NCBI GenBank assembly: GCA_037176705.1
Contig: CM073889.1
Coordinates: 55,607,596 to 55,671,595, forward strand
Direction of reading: 5' to 3'
Origin: Molossus alvarezi
Lineage: Eukaryota > Chordata > Mammalia > Chiroptera > Molossidae
Length of the DNA stretch: 64,000 nt
Both the position numbers and the translations under genes were made by a program. Shown here piece by piece: positions 35,385 to 47,144 of the stretch (within the stretch, counting starts at the first letter, position 1; the number at the start of each line of letters is the position of its first letter). Below the pieces are notes generated by a model that had not been told where the DNA came from, did no database searches, and saw only the letters and a list, made by a program, of their open reading frames with translations.

Positions 35385-36555
35385 GTGTCACAGAAGTGGG
35401 GAGATTATATATTTTCCCCCAGATTTTTAAGCTTCTCTCTAATGCAATCACGCAACTTTTATAATAAGAGAGAAGTGAGTTAAGATAAACACATGACACC
35501 TGGGTCTTTCTGGTTACTTCCCAGCCCCAGCCAGAAGTGACCTACCCCACAAATGGGCAGCTGAATAATCAGCCAGTAGTCAGACAGACTGATCTACCAG
35601 GAGAGCTCCCTGAGGATGTGCAGACAGTGACCCTGACTATTGAGCTCTAAATAAACAAACATCGGGCCACAGAAGCCCAGCTCGAAGCCATGGTCCCCAA
35701 TTTACTAGCAAGCGGCAGCAGCACACTCTGCCCAGAGCCAGGCCCCATGTGAGTCATGGACAGGAGCTGCCTAAGCAAGACAATAGCCATCCACAGCAAA
35801 CGTTTGGTGAGCACTGACCTCACAGGTGCCTGCATAGATAACTTGTTTCATCCCAACCACAGTCTCTCCAGGAGGGCTGCTGTGCAGTGTGACCCTATAG
35901 TCAGAGGGTAAGACCTAGGGCAAGTGATTTAATGTATGGATAATTCCCACCTCAAAGGGCTGTTGCGAGAATTACATAATGTAATTTAGGGATGCCATCG
36001 AGGACAGTCTGACACACAGCAAGGGCTGAATACTGGCTAGCAGCAAAGGCTGAACCAGTCCGTGCTTGACCCTGTCCTCCTGTTTTAGGCTCTTCTGCAT
36101 TCCAGCATTTCGCTTGGGAGAGATTTTCCTTGGCCAGCCACCCCAATCTCTTCTTAATAGCTGTAACTACCAAAGCTCTATGAACATGTGTGAAATGCTT
36201 CAGTTAATGAGGTGGATTCCAAGTGTGGGACAACTGATGCATGGGAGGTTCTTGTTCCTTGCACATGTCTTTGAAGGCCTTGAGGTTTTAGGGCGCATCA
36301 CCAGCTGCAGTCCAGGGCCCTAGTTAGTAAGACACAAGACCTGGCAGAAATGCCTAAGCCAACATTGTTCTGCAAGAGGATGTGGGTGGCTCTGGTTTCT
36401 GGGACTTTCTTTTAGATATTTAAGACTGCTGGTCAGTTGCTATATATCAAGGCTTTCTGGAGAGACAGTACTTAGCCAATCACAAAAGTTTCAGTTACCA
36501 CTGCCTGAAATGTTAAAACAAATACTCAGTTTACTCTGATGACTTTATTTAGGTA
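35385..36555. other. Intronic sequence with one MIR relic
   Basis: Unique sequence with a sense MIR at about 35890-36040. No gene recognised. Confidence 0.6.
35890..36040 (+). repeat. MIR relic
   Basis: 'gggcaagtgatttaatgta', 'cctcaaagggctgttgcga', 'gaattacataatgtaattt' and 'ctgacacacagcaagggct' in sense order. Confidence 0.7.
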
Positions 36556-36578
36556 GCATAAATTATATGAAAATACAG

Positions 36579-36828
36579 CCCTGGCCAGTTTGGCTCAGCG
36601 GTTAGAGTGTTGGCCTGCGGTCCGGAGAGACCCGGGTTCGGTTCCCGCTAAGGGCACGTACCTCGGTTGCAGTTTGTCCCCGGCCCTGGTTGGTCGTGCG
36701 GGTGGCAGCCACTCGATGTGTCCCTTCACGTCGATGTTTCTCTTTCTCCCTCCCTTCCTCTCTCTCCCTCCCACTGTATCTGTACAAAAAATGGAAAAAT
36801 ATCCTCGGGTGAGGATAAAAAAAAAAAA
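36579..36828 (+). mobile_element. Young-looking full-length Ves SINE
   Basis: Sense copy with an intact head (ccctggccagtttggctc), CpG-retaining body (for example ccgctaagggcacgtacc, gtcgtgcgggtggc), tail 'atcctcgggtgaggataa' and A-run. The flanking aattatatgaaaataca is perfect over 17 bases (36561-36577 and 36829-36845). Confidence 0.97.
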
Positions 36829-37439
36829 AATTATATGAAAATACAAATTTTCCCTAAAATAAAAAACTGGTAAAAAAAAAAAATTGGAAAGTTTTAGAGA
36901 TTTCTAAACAAAGAGAAATATTTCCCAAAGAAGTTTCAGTCAACTTGTAAGAATCCAGGGATTGGTACTGTGCTCCTAAGCCCAAATCAGACTGGAAAAA
37001 GCCTCTCCTGCCCTTTAAGGCTGCTGGGTCCAGATCTCAGGGACCTTCCACCACTCCAGTGCACAGAGAACATTCCAGAACATGAGGCTTCAGGGATGAA
37101 GTAGGCATAGTGCTCCAGAGGCAGTGGTGGAGCTCAGCTTGAATTGGTTGTAACCTGAGGCTTCCCTGGGACCTGCCCTGCTGGCCATGAAGCACCCAGA
37201 GGAGGCCTGAGTTAGAGGTTATTTGAGTTGCCCCTCCTCACCCCTCCTTATTCTGTACCTAATAGGTACTGAGTCACTGCAGCCCACTCACCCCAAACCT
37301 GGCCTGTTCTCCACATGTCCACTGCCCAGCCTCGCGGGGTCTTCAGTTTCACTACCTCCTATCAGCTACCAGGAAGAGCTTTCTGACTATGCCCCTCCCT
37401 GCATACCGGCCAGTGTAACTTCCACCCTCTACTTAGACT

Positions 37440-37640
37440 GATGGTTATCAACTGGGGCCATTTTGTCGTCCAGGAGAATGTCCAGAGAATTCTTTTGTTG
37501 CCATAACTGGAGAGAGGGTATGGGGGGGTGTTACTGGCACCCAGTGAACAGAGGCCAACCTGCAGTGCACAGGAGAGCCCCCACCACAAGCAATGACCCA
37601 GACCCAAATGTCAGTTGTGCTGAGGCTGAGGAACCCTGAC
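37440..37640 (+). repeat. Nonautonomous DNA transposon relic (hAT-Charlie-like)
   Basis: 'gatggttatcaactggggcc' at the left, 'gtgttactggcacccagtg' and 'aatgtcagttgtgctgagg' in the middle and 'ctgaggaaccctgacctg' at the right follow a familiar mammalian MER-type element with degenerate ends. The exact subfamily is not assigned. Confidence 0.55.
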
Positions 37641-37899
37641 CTGACAAAGGCCAGATGCCAAGCATGGGGTTCAGGGCCCCAGGCCTAAAGTCTGGAATTG
37701 AAAATGAACAGTAGGAGGATCCCCAGGGGCTCAAGTGTGGTTGATTCCATGTAAGACTTTGCTTAGGAAAAAAGTTTCATTGCTTTAAAAAAGTTCCAAA
37801 ACAACCATTTTAAACACACAAACTAAATTATTAACATAAAAAACATTTAGAACAATGTCTTACATATTATAATAAGCAATAAATATGCCACACTATTTC

Positions 37900-38175
37900 T
37901 AGCCTGTGTCTTAGAATGCTGTTTCCCCTGTCCTGAATGCCTTTCTTTACCTGGATAAAACCCCTCATCTTCAAAGCCAGCTCCAGCTTTACTGTGTCCT
38001 ACTCCACTCTGGAAAGGAGTGGTCACTCCATCCTCCCTGTTCACATGGCCTATAGGGTGTTACCACAGTGTCTGTTACTTTCTGTAGTAATCTCCCAACA
38101 GACTGGTGTCTCCCTGGAGAGAGATGGAAACCAATTCTCCTTGTGTTCAGGTCTGACTGGAGCAAGGTAGTGGGG
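37900..38175 (+). repeat. L2 relic
   Basis: 'gtcctgaatgcctttcttta', 'catcttcaaagccagctcc' and 'cagactggtgtctccctgg' follow LINE-2 sense order. Confidence 0.65.
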
Positions 38176-38593
38176 TTGGGGAGACAGACAAAGGGAGAGA
38201 GAGAAGACTCTGAAGGCTTTGGGAAGTAGTAGCTCCTTCCTCCACAGGCCTGGCTTAATCCCTGGAGGGGTAGACACCCCTGAACTGGTCCCCATAGAGT
38301 CAGCTCTACCTCACTGCTGCCAGACCAGGACCTTAACCATGAGTTCCAATGGGACCTCACAGTGCCCTTCCCCCTGCAGGCTACAGAGGCCTCACATGTG
38401 GGGACAGCTGCCTCATGCATGGGCACTTGCATTCCCTTCACACCAGCTATCTTTGGTCCACGGGCTGTGTCCATCTCTTCACTGACCTTCCTAACTATCA
38501 CCTTAACCAGTGGTCAAACCTATATCACCCACAATGGGCAAATGGACACTGCATGCATCCCAAGAGATGCACTAAAGCACATGAAACTGCCCC

Positions 38594-38614
38594 TGGGGGT
38601 GGGGGTGGGGGTGG
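38594..38614 (+). repeat. (GGGGGT)3 repeat
   Basis: Three runs of five G plus a GG, separated by single T. Borderline for an intramolecular G-quadruplex. Confidence 0.85.
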
Positions 38615-38889
38615 CCTCTACATATGCACATCAGAACCTAGTTATGAAGAAACACCAGACAGACCCCAAGAGCATGTCTAGAAAACAACCCATCTAGAAT
38701 CCAAAAAAATCAACATCATGAAACTAGGAGACATGAAAACCAAACACAGAGTGTGATTCTTCACTGAATTTTCCATCAGGAAAACGAGTTTTAAAAGACT
38801 TTATTGGATGGAGAGAAGGGTATCTAGGAGGAAAAAAAGAGAAACATCTGGTAACAAAAATAAATGAATAAAAGTTGAAAAAAATGTTA

Positions 38890-39215
38890 AAATAATAAAT
38901 AAAAGACATTATTGGGACAATTGGGGAAATCAGAAAATGAACTGTATCTTCAGTCATATTGTGTTGATGTTAAAATTCTCAAGTGATAATTGCATAGTGG
39001 TCATAGAGCAGAATGCCCTAGACCTTAGGGGGCACATGCTGAAGTATGCACACATAACTGAGTTCCACAGCTAACATTAAATAGTTCAGCACATACACAG
39101 AAAGGTGAATGCAATAAGTATTAACAATTTGTGGAATCTAAGGTTCAATAAACTATTCTTTCAACTTCTCTGTAAGTTTGAAGTTCTTAAAAAAGTTGGA
39201 AGGAAAAACTCAAAA
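38890..39215 (+). repeat. Old L1 3' UTR (L1M-like)
   Basis: 'gacattattgggacaattgg', 'ttgtgttgatgttaaaattc', 'gataattgcatagtggtca' and 'caacttctctgtaagtttga' correspond in order to the 3' UTR of old mammalian L1 in sense orientation. Confidence 0.7.
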
Positions 39216-39500
39216 TAATGAATCTTACAGATGAGGAAACTGAGGCTCATAAAGGTTAAAATTCTAGCAAGGATTCCACCTCAGGTCTGGCTGACTCTGA
39301 AGCTCTTGTTCTTTGAAGGTACCCTGGTTCCAACTTCTCAGAGTGGGCAGAAAATGTCGAGTGAGCCTAACTCCAGCCCTGACAACATCTTTCAATAAAA
39401 GTCCATTTGATCCTGGCAGCTGGCTAAGAATTCCAATGAAATCCCAAGGACAGGTTGCCCAAGAATCCTCTCTAAACAGAGTTTATAGTTGCAACTGAGT

Positions 39501-39525
39501 GGGTGGGTGGGTGGGTGGGTGGGTG
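39501..39525 (+). repeat. (GGGT)6 repeat
   Basis: Six GGGT units in a row: simple repeat and G-quadruplex pattern. Confidence 0.95.
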
Positions 39526-40199
39526 CAGAGAGTACATTTTAAAGAAAGTCAGTTTTATTTCAAACCCCAGAGGGAACATGTAGCCTAACAGTCCTTGTCC
39601 CAGGGCCTGTTTATGGAACACAACAACACCCACAAACTCAGGGCTTCTGTGGGCCCTCCCTATGGCACCAAGATGGGTTTTAATTCTCTTTGCTGGGTTT
39701 TCCAGAAACCTCTCAGCTGAATGATGCCCATGAGAGAGGTCCACTTCCACTTGGGGCCTCTGGGGTCCACTGGGCCAGTCATCCAGCTCCTCAGAGCCTC
39801 AGTGTGCCTTTCAGGGAAAAAGGAAGAGGGCTTCAGCAGCAGAAGGAGGAGGAGGCTCTATGTCAAGGACCTGGCACCAGCAGGCCAGACACAGTGGCCC
39901 ACATTTGAGAACTAGTAGATTTCATGTAAAAATCCAGCTTCCCAGTCTCTCATGAAAAACTGGAGATCGGATCACACTGTGGCCATGTTGCTGCCCCACA
40001 ACATCCACAATGAACTGAGCAGTGGCTTCCCACTGGGACAGGGTGGCCTGAGCCAGCTCCCTGATAGAGGAGTCTGCCCTCCCAGTTGCCAGTTCACAGC
40101 AGGCAGATCAGGGCATCTTTGTACACCAGCCTGTACACCTTTGTACACCAGGTCTTCCAACAGCTCCTCTCTCACTTAGGATAGAGACAAACATCTTCC

Positions 40200-40450
40200 C
40201 TGGGCTTACCAGGCCCCAAGTGGTAGCCCCTGACAATCCAAGGTCCTGTTATCTGCTGGCTCCCTGGGCCCAGCTGTCCATGACCAGTGCTGATCTTTTC
40301 ACCTCAGAGCTCTACTCAGACTCCTCCTCCTGGGACACTCTCCTGACTGCCAGAAGGGCTCCTATTCATCCTCCAGGGCCCAGTGCAAGGCCAATGCCAA
40401 GGTCCTGCTATAAACTCTCTTGGTACTTCACACATTCCTGACACAGCTTG
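40200..40450 (+). repeat. Probable L2 relic
   Basis: 'cctgggcccagctgtccat', 'ctcctgggacactctcctg' and 'ctcttggtacttcacacat' have LINE-2-like layout. Diverged. Confidence 0.45.
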
Positions 40451-40504
40451 ATGTGGTTTGCCAAAATACAAATCTTGAGAGATGGTGTGCTTACCGTCTG
40501 TCTT

Positions 40505-40800
40505 CCTAACTGTTAGGGGCTGAACTGTGTCCCCTCCTCAAATTCCTGTGTTGAAGTCCTAACCTCCTGTACCTCAAATGTGACTGTATTTAAAGACAGG
40601 GTCTTTCAATAGCTGAAATTGGGTCACCAGGGTGGGCCTAATCCAATAGGACTGGTGTCCCTATAAGAAGAGGAGATTAAGATACACACACATGCATACG
40701 CAGGACCATGTGAGGACACAGGGAAAAGACAGCCATCTATAAGCCAAGGAGAGAGGCCTCAGGAGAAACCTCAGTGGACACGTGCTAGCCCAGGTGAGGA
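40505..40800 (+). repeat. LTR relic, MaLR-type endogenous retrovirus
   Basis: 'tgttaggggctgaactgtg' start, then 'gttgaagtcctaacctcctg', 'gggcctaatccaataggac', 'gtccctataagaagaggag', 'ccatgtgaggacacaggga' and 'caaggagagaggcctcagg'. This is a familiar solo-LTR consensus of ERVL-MaLR type. No internal viral genes are present. Confidence 0.8.
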
Positions 40801-41469
40801 TGGGTATCTACGGTGGGCAAAAGCAACACACGACCCCAGCCACCATTTACAGAGCCCTTGCCCTGGGTCAGATACTGCAGGCAGGGATTAAGTGATCTAA
40901 GTCTAACTCCCTCTCTGGAAATCAGAATTATTCACCCTGTGATAGCACTGAGGGCGCTAAAGCTCCCAGTGGGAAATGGCCTGTCAAGATCAGAACGGCC
41001 TGGAATGCCTGACTCTGGAGGCTAATCCCTGTGCTGAGCCAGGTGACCCTCCAAGGAACTGGGCCAGCAGCCTGTATAGCCCTGACCTGGCCTTCCCACC
41101 CTTCCAAACCGATGCCAGGCACTGAGAGCCAGTGAATGCAGAAGAGATGGTGCTGTCCTGCTGAGTGCTCAGGCCAAGGTAGTACCCAGGATTCTCCTTC
41201 CACAGCCAACATTCAGGACCTCCCTCGCCTGGCCCAGGCTCCATTTCTCCTGGCACATTAAGGGCCCAATAAATAGCTGATGAAAGACTAATGAATGGAG
41301 GCCTGGGCCACCCCTGTGAGTCCTGGGACACAAAGGTGACACTGTATATTTACTGTTTCAGTGCAAGGGGTCTAAAGTGGTCTACTTGCTCTGACAGAAG
41401 AACTAGGTGGCAGCACTTCTGTGCCCCTCAAATCTAGTAGCCACTGCATGGTACCCCTAGGGACTGAAG

Positions 41470-41570
41470 CGGCAGACAGACACTCTGGGTTCTTACTAGT
41501 TGTGTAGTCATGAGTAAAGGGCCTCAGTTTCTTCACCTGCAGAACTGAATGAGTTGGATTAAACATAGGT
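41470..41570 (+). repeat. MIR relic
   Basis: 'tgtgtagtcatgagtaaag', 'gggcctcagtttcttcacct' and 'gcagaactgaatgagttgg' in sense order. Confidence 0.65.
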
Positions 41571-41814
41571 GCTCCCTGCCTTCCCAGCCCAGGCCTCTTC
41601 CCTGCACAAGTGCTCTTGGCAATGCTGTAGGGCCAGAGAAGAGCACCAGGCACAACTCCAAAGAGGAGTTGGTCTGGTTTGGGCTTGAAGAATGATATGG
41701 GCAGTGATAGAGAAATGGGACTCAGGAGAAGACAGTGAGAATTCCCACATTCATGGTACAGGTGCAAAAAATGGAGCTTAATGCAGGCAGCTGGAGCCTG
41801 GACCTGTACTCCCT

Positions 41815-42060
41815 ATCCCATGGCCTTTCTCACTGGCCACAGGGTTCTAGAGAACATCACATCTCTGATTCCTTCTCCCCTTCCCTCCCAATCCCTGCTT
41901 GAACAGCACCTCCTCTGGGACATTTGCCCAGACTCTTCCTCAAAATGGCCACTCTCTCCACCCCATTCCTGGCCATGTACCCCCATGGACACCCACCATG
42001 CTGACAGCAAGTTGCTGGTCTGTGCCTTCATCTCTCCCACAGGGAGGTGCCTTGGGGCAG
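41815..42060 (+). repeat. L2 relic
   Basis: 'gcacctcctctgggacatt' and 'tgcccagactcttcctcaa' resemble the LINE-2 'cacctcctcagggaggcc' region. Confidence 0.45.
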
Positions 42061-42714
42061 GACTGTCAGAATAATTTTGGCATCCTCAGTCCTGAGCCTG
42101 GAGTTTGCTGAGCAGGATGGACTAGTGCCCTCTCCTTTAAAGTTGTCTTTAAAGAACTACAGTCTCTAAAGTCATGTTATCAAGAGACAGCTGTGCTCAG
42201 GAGATCCAGTGACACTGGTGCCTGCCTGAGTTGGAGGAATTTCTGGAGAGGCCCACAGCACACCCACCAAGCACCAGGCTTCTTGGCCCCCGTAGGCCTG
42301 GGTTCATCCATTTGTTCACTCCAGTCTATTCCACTGAAGTCCATTTATTCATGTGTGCAAGCAACATTTCCTATTCCATGGAAAGCCAGCTCCTTTGGCT
42401 TGGCAAACCGTGACTGAGATAGCACACTGAGCCCTGAACCCCTGGGGGCAGAAACTGAAGCCAGGAGGTCTAAGGATCTTCCTCAGAATCTTCGAGGTGA
42501 GCAGGTGGTAGCTCTTCTAATGTTCAGCTACACTCGCAGAGGCCACACAGAAGCCTCCCTGTCCCACTGACAATGACCTCACAGGCCTTCTGCTCAAGGG
42601 CCTGCTAAGCAGCATTCTTGGCATTCCTTCTCATACACAGCCCAAGGGACAGAGCTGTACTTTCAAACCTTACAACCAGCCCTGTGCATGAGAAACGAAG
42701 GCTAAGGGAAAGTC

Positions 42715-42860
42715 TCAGGCAGGTGTTTTGGGTTCAAATTCCAGTTCTGATGCTTACTAGTATGGAATATGGGCAAGTTACACTGCTTATCCTCCAAGCT
42801 ACAGTTTCCTCATCTGTGAAATGGGGATATTCCAAGTGCTGGGGCTTTAAGTAATAGTCA
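42715..42860 (+). repeat. MIR relic
   Basis: 'tgggttcaaattccagttc', 'gggcaagttacactgctta' and 'gtttcctcatctgtgaaatg' in sense order. Confidence 0.85.
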
Positions 42861-45800
42861 ACCTTTCTGGAAGCTTCCTAGGGCCCTTCTCTGACTGTTG
42901 TCATGGCTCCTGAGTGTTGGGTCCTCCTGAAGAGCAGTAAACAGAAGTTCTTTCTGGGTTCTTACTAGAAGTACAATTATTTTTCCCCCTCATCTGCCTA
43001 TAGTCCATTAAGTTGTAATTAGCAATTATTAAAATATTATTAAAGATCACCAAAATTTGATGACCCTAAATGAAAAATAGCAGGACTCATGTCAGGGTTT
43101 GATTGGGAATATGGCTGTTTCACACAAATCCCTCTTGGCAGGTGGGGCAAGAGTGGATAAGATGAGGCTGTTGCTTTGGTTGCCAATGGCTGTGGGTCTC
43201 AATCACTGCTGCTCTGGCTTTTCTAAGGTGAGTGTCTGCCTGCAGTTCTGTGACATGGACAGATTCATTTGCTGTAATTTGTGTGGTCACTGATGAGGGG
43301 CACTGATGCCCATCACACCAGTGGTACTTGGGGTCTAGAGTTTTCCACTGATAAGGCTGTAATCTCTGTGTGTACTGTGGGTCATCCCCACCAGAGTGGT
43401 AAAGCAGACCACATACAACCCTCTCCAAATTGGGAGGTCCTGGATCACCTTGTGGGAGATGGATCACCTGTCACAAATTCAGGTCACTCAAAAAGCTTGC
43501 TGCATCCTAACAACCTACTGGGTCATTTTAGGATTAGAAGACAGTGTTTTGGAAGATGAAATCGTGTGCATATGTTCACCTTTAATCCTAGAGTCAATAA
43601 GCAGTGACTCATAGTTGTCAAGAGTGACAAGTCCATTCATCCTCTCACTTGACCCTTCTCTGGTTTGATGTCATCAAAGAGGTTGTTTCCCCTACACAGT
43701 GGGATGTTCAGGGCTGGCAGGAGCTGTTGTCCCAGCCCACCATCCAGGCTACCTTTCACAGTGGGAGCTGGTGCTTGAGGCACTGACACGGAATGGAGGG
43801 TGGGGGCAGCAGACAGACAGTGCTGGCCAAGGGTGAGCCACAGAAGCCCACGCCAGGCCACTATGCTTTATCAGACTCTCAGCAAAGGGGTATCTCCAAC
43901 CATGTGTGTGCTGAGCTCTCTGAAGCCCTGATGGCTCCCCAGGAGCTGACTGGGAAGGGTAGGTGCTGCACACCTAGAAAGACCATGGACAAGGTGCTGC
44001 CTGCCTCTGCTCCTCGGACCCACCTTGAGATGCAGATAACAAGACCCAGCTCTAAAATAAAGTGCCTGGCACTGAAACAGTATTTAGGAAGCACAGTGAT
44101 GTGATGACATGGGCAGGAATAAGGTTTGTCTGGAGGAACCTTATCTCTACCTGGCAAAATCCTCCAACTATTCTCTTTACCAGCAATGCTATCCAGAAGG
44201 TTCCTAACTCATCTCACAGAGCCTTCTAGCCTCATGTAGGCAACTTCTCTGAAAGGAGCAGTTATATAAATGTGGGGCTTTTCAACCTTGGGATCCCTTA
44301 AGTCTTTCTGAGAAGGTTCCTTGGGTGTCAGAATGAGCCATCCTTTAAGCCACTTTAATTTCTAAAAGTGTCTTCTGGGGAGGCAATGAGCCTAAGTGTC
44401 AGGATCCTTGCTTCATAAGCCTGCATCTGTAGCTCCATAAAACACTGTTTGCATATTACATTTCAGCTTCACTCCCGAATCTGAGGCCCAAATGTCCTTC
44501 CTGAAATTCAAGCAGGAGTCACAAGTCAATATGGGCCAAATGCAGCTAAAGGTATGTTTTGTTTGGTTCAGACAATTTTAGTTTTTAATCAGGAAATTTT
44601 ACATAAAAGTTAAATCAGGTAAAATTCAATCCCTGGGCCTATATTCCCATATAGCAAGGATGGGCTGGACCCAAGTAGTTCTCTAGGTCACTACAGCCCC
44701 CAACACTTGCTGTAGTTTACCTCCTGTCCTCTTCAAAACCTGCTTGGCCCTGTCAGCATCAGGCCTTAACACCCAAGGTAAGAGTCCAGAGAGCTTCTGG
44801 GCCTACAGGCCAGGGGACAGATGGGAGAACACCCAGAGGGCACTCTATTCTGCCCTCCCCAGCTGGGTAACCCTACAGAGCCAGCCAGGGAGGCTGGTAA
44901 GCTGAGTTTGAACCCAGTTGCATCCATAAGCTAAGGGTTGAGAAATGCTCCCTGAGCCACTTCCTGCTCCAGGGAGCCTTAAACTGTGCAGTAACACAAC
45001 CCTAGGCTTCACCCCAGCACTTCCAACTTGCAGCCAGCAATGCTTGGTCCTCCTCCACCTGGCCCTGAATGGCTTGAGTTTACTGAAGAGTCTTTTACTA
45101 TTAAGGCACTTCAAAATGGTTAAAAGTAATTTTTTATGGGAGGAAACAGCAAGAAAAGACAAGCAGGAGGTGAGGTGGATTGGGCAGTGGGGGTGGGTAG
45201 GTAGGATGAAGTAATCTGACCAGTTATATTTAATAAAAAGCTTAAAAGCCACAAACAGGAAGCAGACCTATTAAATAGACAACACTGATCTAACAAAGGA
45301 ATGTGAACTCGAGTTGACTGAAGCAGCGTCACCATGTCTCCCCTCCCTCCACTCCCACCCACCACCCAGGGCCCCCCAAACAAACCTCCTCCTGCATTCT
45401 GGCCTGTTCTGGGAACACCCCCAACTATGAGTTTGCCTTGGGCTAGAAAAAAGGGAAAAGGGAGCTGAGGGGAAGGTCAGCATGATCCTATCCACTCCAA
45501 AGAAGCAAACAAACATGCCCTCCTCTCTGTCTGCACCAGCAGAGCCCAAGCAGCCTGAGAAAGAGGCAAGTGCTCTGGGGTGCAGCCCCTCCCTCCAGGC
45601 AGTTGCGCTCTTGTCCTCCTAGAACCCTGCAACCCTCTTCCCCAGACAGCTCCCAGAGGTATGGGCCCAGGGTCCTGTGGACTGAGGCCTGGACACTGCC
45701 TGGTTCATGCCCTGTGCATGTTCCCTGGAGCTCAGAGCAGGGCACTGGGGGCTCCAGTGTGGCTGAGGTGAGGACCCACGCAGCTGAGCATCGGATTGGG

Positions 45801-46109
45801 TAGGACAGGAGCTTAAAGCCTAGTGTTGGCTAGAGGCTCCCAAGGGAGTCTCTCCATAGGGTGATTAGGCTCAGCCCCACCTTGACAGGGCTTCAGAGCA
45901 CAAACAGCAAGGCCAAGTGTGCAGGGAAACAGGCTTCTGGTGACAATTGCCCTCCCTCATGAGAGGCAAGTGCAACACATAGCCCTCTGGGTTTTAAGGA
46001 GCGAAGGTACTGGTTTTGCCTGGTGAGTTGTCAGGGATCTGGGAGTCCTACTTCCTAGTTGGGGCCAGGACACCACCCTATCTGGAAATTTTACTCAAAA
46101 AGCTACTCA

Positions 46110-46460
46110 CATACCTTCATGTTCAGGCCATTCTTGCTCAACATTCTATGCTGAAACACACACCAAGCTCATTCTCACCTCAGGGCCTTCTCACTTGTCT
46201 CCCTCCCTTTCTGCGGCATGTTCTTCCCTAGGTATCAGTGTGGATCCCTCCTTTCTTTAGTCAGGCCTCCACTCCACTGAGACCTCTTGAGAGGTTGCCC
46301 TGACTGCCCTGTCCAGACAGCACATTCAGCAATTCACTCCCTGATTTATTTTTCTACACACCAGTCTATCTTCACTTAGTGTGCTCACGCCTGTCCCTTC
46401 CCATGACCACAGCACTAGGTCTGGTACACAGTAGGACATCCAGAAAATGGGTGCGGGAAA
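46110..46460 (+). repeat. L2 relic, long
   Basis: 'cctcagggccttctcactt', 'catgttcttccctaggtat', 'gaggttgccctgactgccc' and 'ctggtacacagtaggacat' cover the LINE-2 3' region to its end. Confidence 0.8.
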
Positions 46461-46689
46461 AGTGCACGAGTGATGGAGGGCTGGCTGGTAGAGCTAAAGA
46501 AATCCAACAGTTCTATTTCCAGTAGCAAAAACACACCCTTGGCTCCACTGTGGACAAGGCCCAAGCAGAGGCTCAGCAGAGGCTGCTGGTCTCGAAAGCA
46601 GGTGGCAACTCACATTCTGGGAAATCCTGCGGGCTACCAAGGCAGTAGTCTCAATCACCAAATCTCTCCCTCCAAATGAACTGTCATAT

Positions 46690-46800
46690 CAGTATTATTG
46701 TCCCCACTTCACAGACAAGCCATGTGACATATCTGAGGTCACCCCAATGATCATGGTGAAGTGAGAACTGACACTCAGACCCTGACCCTGGCTCAAACTA
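46690..46800 (-). repeat. MIR relic
   Basis: 'attattgtccccacttcac' and 'agacaagccatgtgacata' with 'ctgaggtcaccccaatgat' match antisense MIR. Confidence 0.6.
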
Positions 46801-46981
46801 GATGCTGACTCCACACCAGACTCTACTAGGACCCAAACTGGCTTTCTAGCCACAAACTGGTGGAACCTGAGGCCATGGTGGACTGAACTCTGCACATCAG
46901 CACAGGCAGGCCTAAACACTGTCAGGGCACTGTTTCTGCCATTTCTCCAGGGCCTGCCAGTAAGCAAGAGGAAATAATCAT

Positions 46982-46988
46982 ACTCACC
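46982..46988 (-). other. EEFSEC: EEFSEC exon splice donor
   Basis: On the minus strand the exon ends CCTG and is followed by GTGAGTA, a near-consensus 5' splice site. Coding similarity to EEFSEC stops exactly here: the open frame continues into residues (EYDYF...) unlike the protein. Confidence 0.92.
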
Positions 46989-47144
46989 AGGGATGTTGAT
47001 CTTAAACTTGCCACTCTGGCCGAAGGAGCTGTCAATGATGCCCAGTTCTCCAGTGGAAAGGTGTACCTTGAGCCCCACAAACAGCTGGATGTTGGTCTCC
47101 TTTTTGAACAGGGAGCGGCCAATCACGTTGTAGTCATCTATTAC
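46988..47144 (-). CDS. EEFSEC: EEFSEC internal coding exon (selenocysteine-specific elongation factor)
   Basis: EEFSEC is the GTPase that carries Sec-tRNA(Sec) to the ribosome and, with SECIS-binding protein 2, allows UGA to be read as selenocysteine. Read on the minus strand, the segment encodes 52 complete codons plus one base. It starts VIDDYNVIGR, contains FKKETNIQLFVGLKVHLS, and ends GKFKINIP with a split Gly codon. From memory of the human protein I count about five differences in 52 residues, at roughly residues 480-535 of about 596, in the C-terminal domain after the GTPase and beta-barrel domains. It is probably the penultimate exon. The frame enters in phase 0 after an AG acceptor and leaves in phase 1 at GTGAGT. 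There is no stop or frameshift, so it looks functional. It is the only exon recognised in the window. Confidence 0.95.

Larger units (their letters stand above)
36850..40500. other. Intronic sequence with old repeats
   Basis: Contains a hAT-type DNA transposon relic (37440-37640), L2 (37900-38175), an old L1 3' UTR (38890-39215), (GGGGGT)n and (GGGT)n repeats, and L2-like sequence (40200-40450). No gene recognised. Confidence 0.6.
40800..46985. other. Intronic sequence with MIR and L2
   Basis: Contains MIR (41470-41570, 42715-42860), L2 (41815-42060, 46110-46460), an AT-rich patch at 43000-43080 and unique sequence elsewhere. An antisense MIR piece (46690-46800) abuts the exon side. No gene other than EEFSEC recognised. 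Confidence 0.6.

Noticed and set aside
36579..36660. Possible tRNA gene at SINE heads
   Set aside because: The A/B-box-like sequences belong to the tRNA-derived head of Ves SINEs. No complete cloverleaf is present.
40128..40150. 'ttgtacacc' word considered as part of a missing EEFSEC exon
   Set aside because: The surrounding frame does not match the protein, and the location is on the wrong side of the recognised exon for the preceding exon.
46695..46987. Continuation of the EEFSEC frame past the exon to a stop
   Set aside because: Similarity to EEFSEC stops at the GTGAGT donor, and the extension runs into an antisense MIR. Intronic read-through.
46922..47122. Minus-strand frame overlapping the EEFSEC exon in another phase
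   Set aside because: Out-of-phase shadow of the exon. The phase matching EEFSEC is clear.
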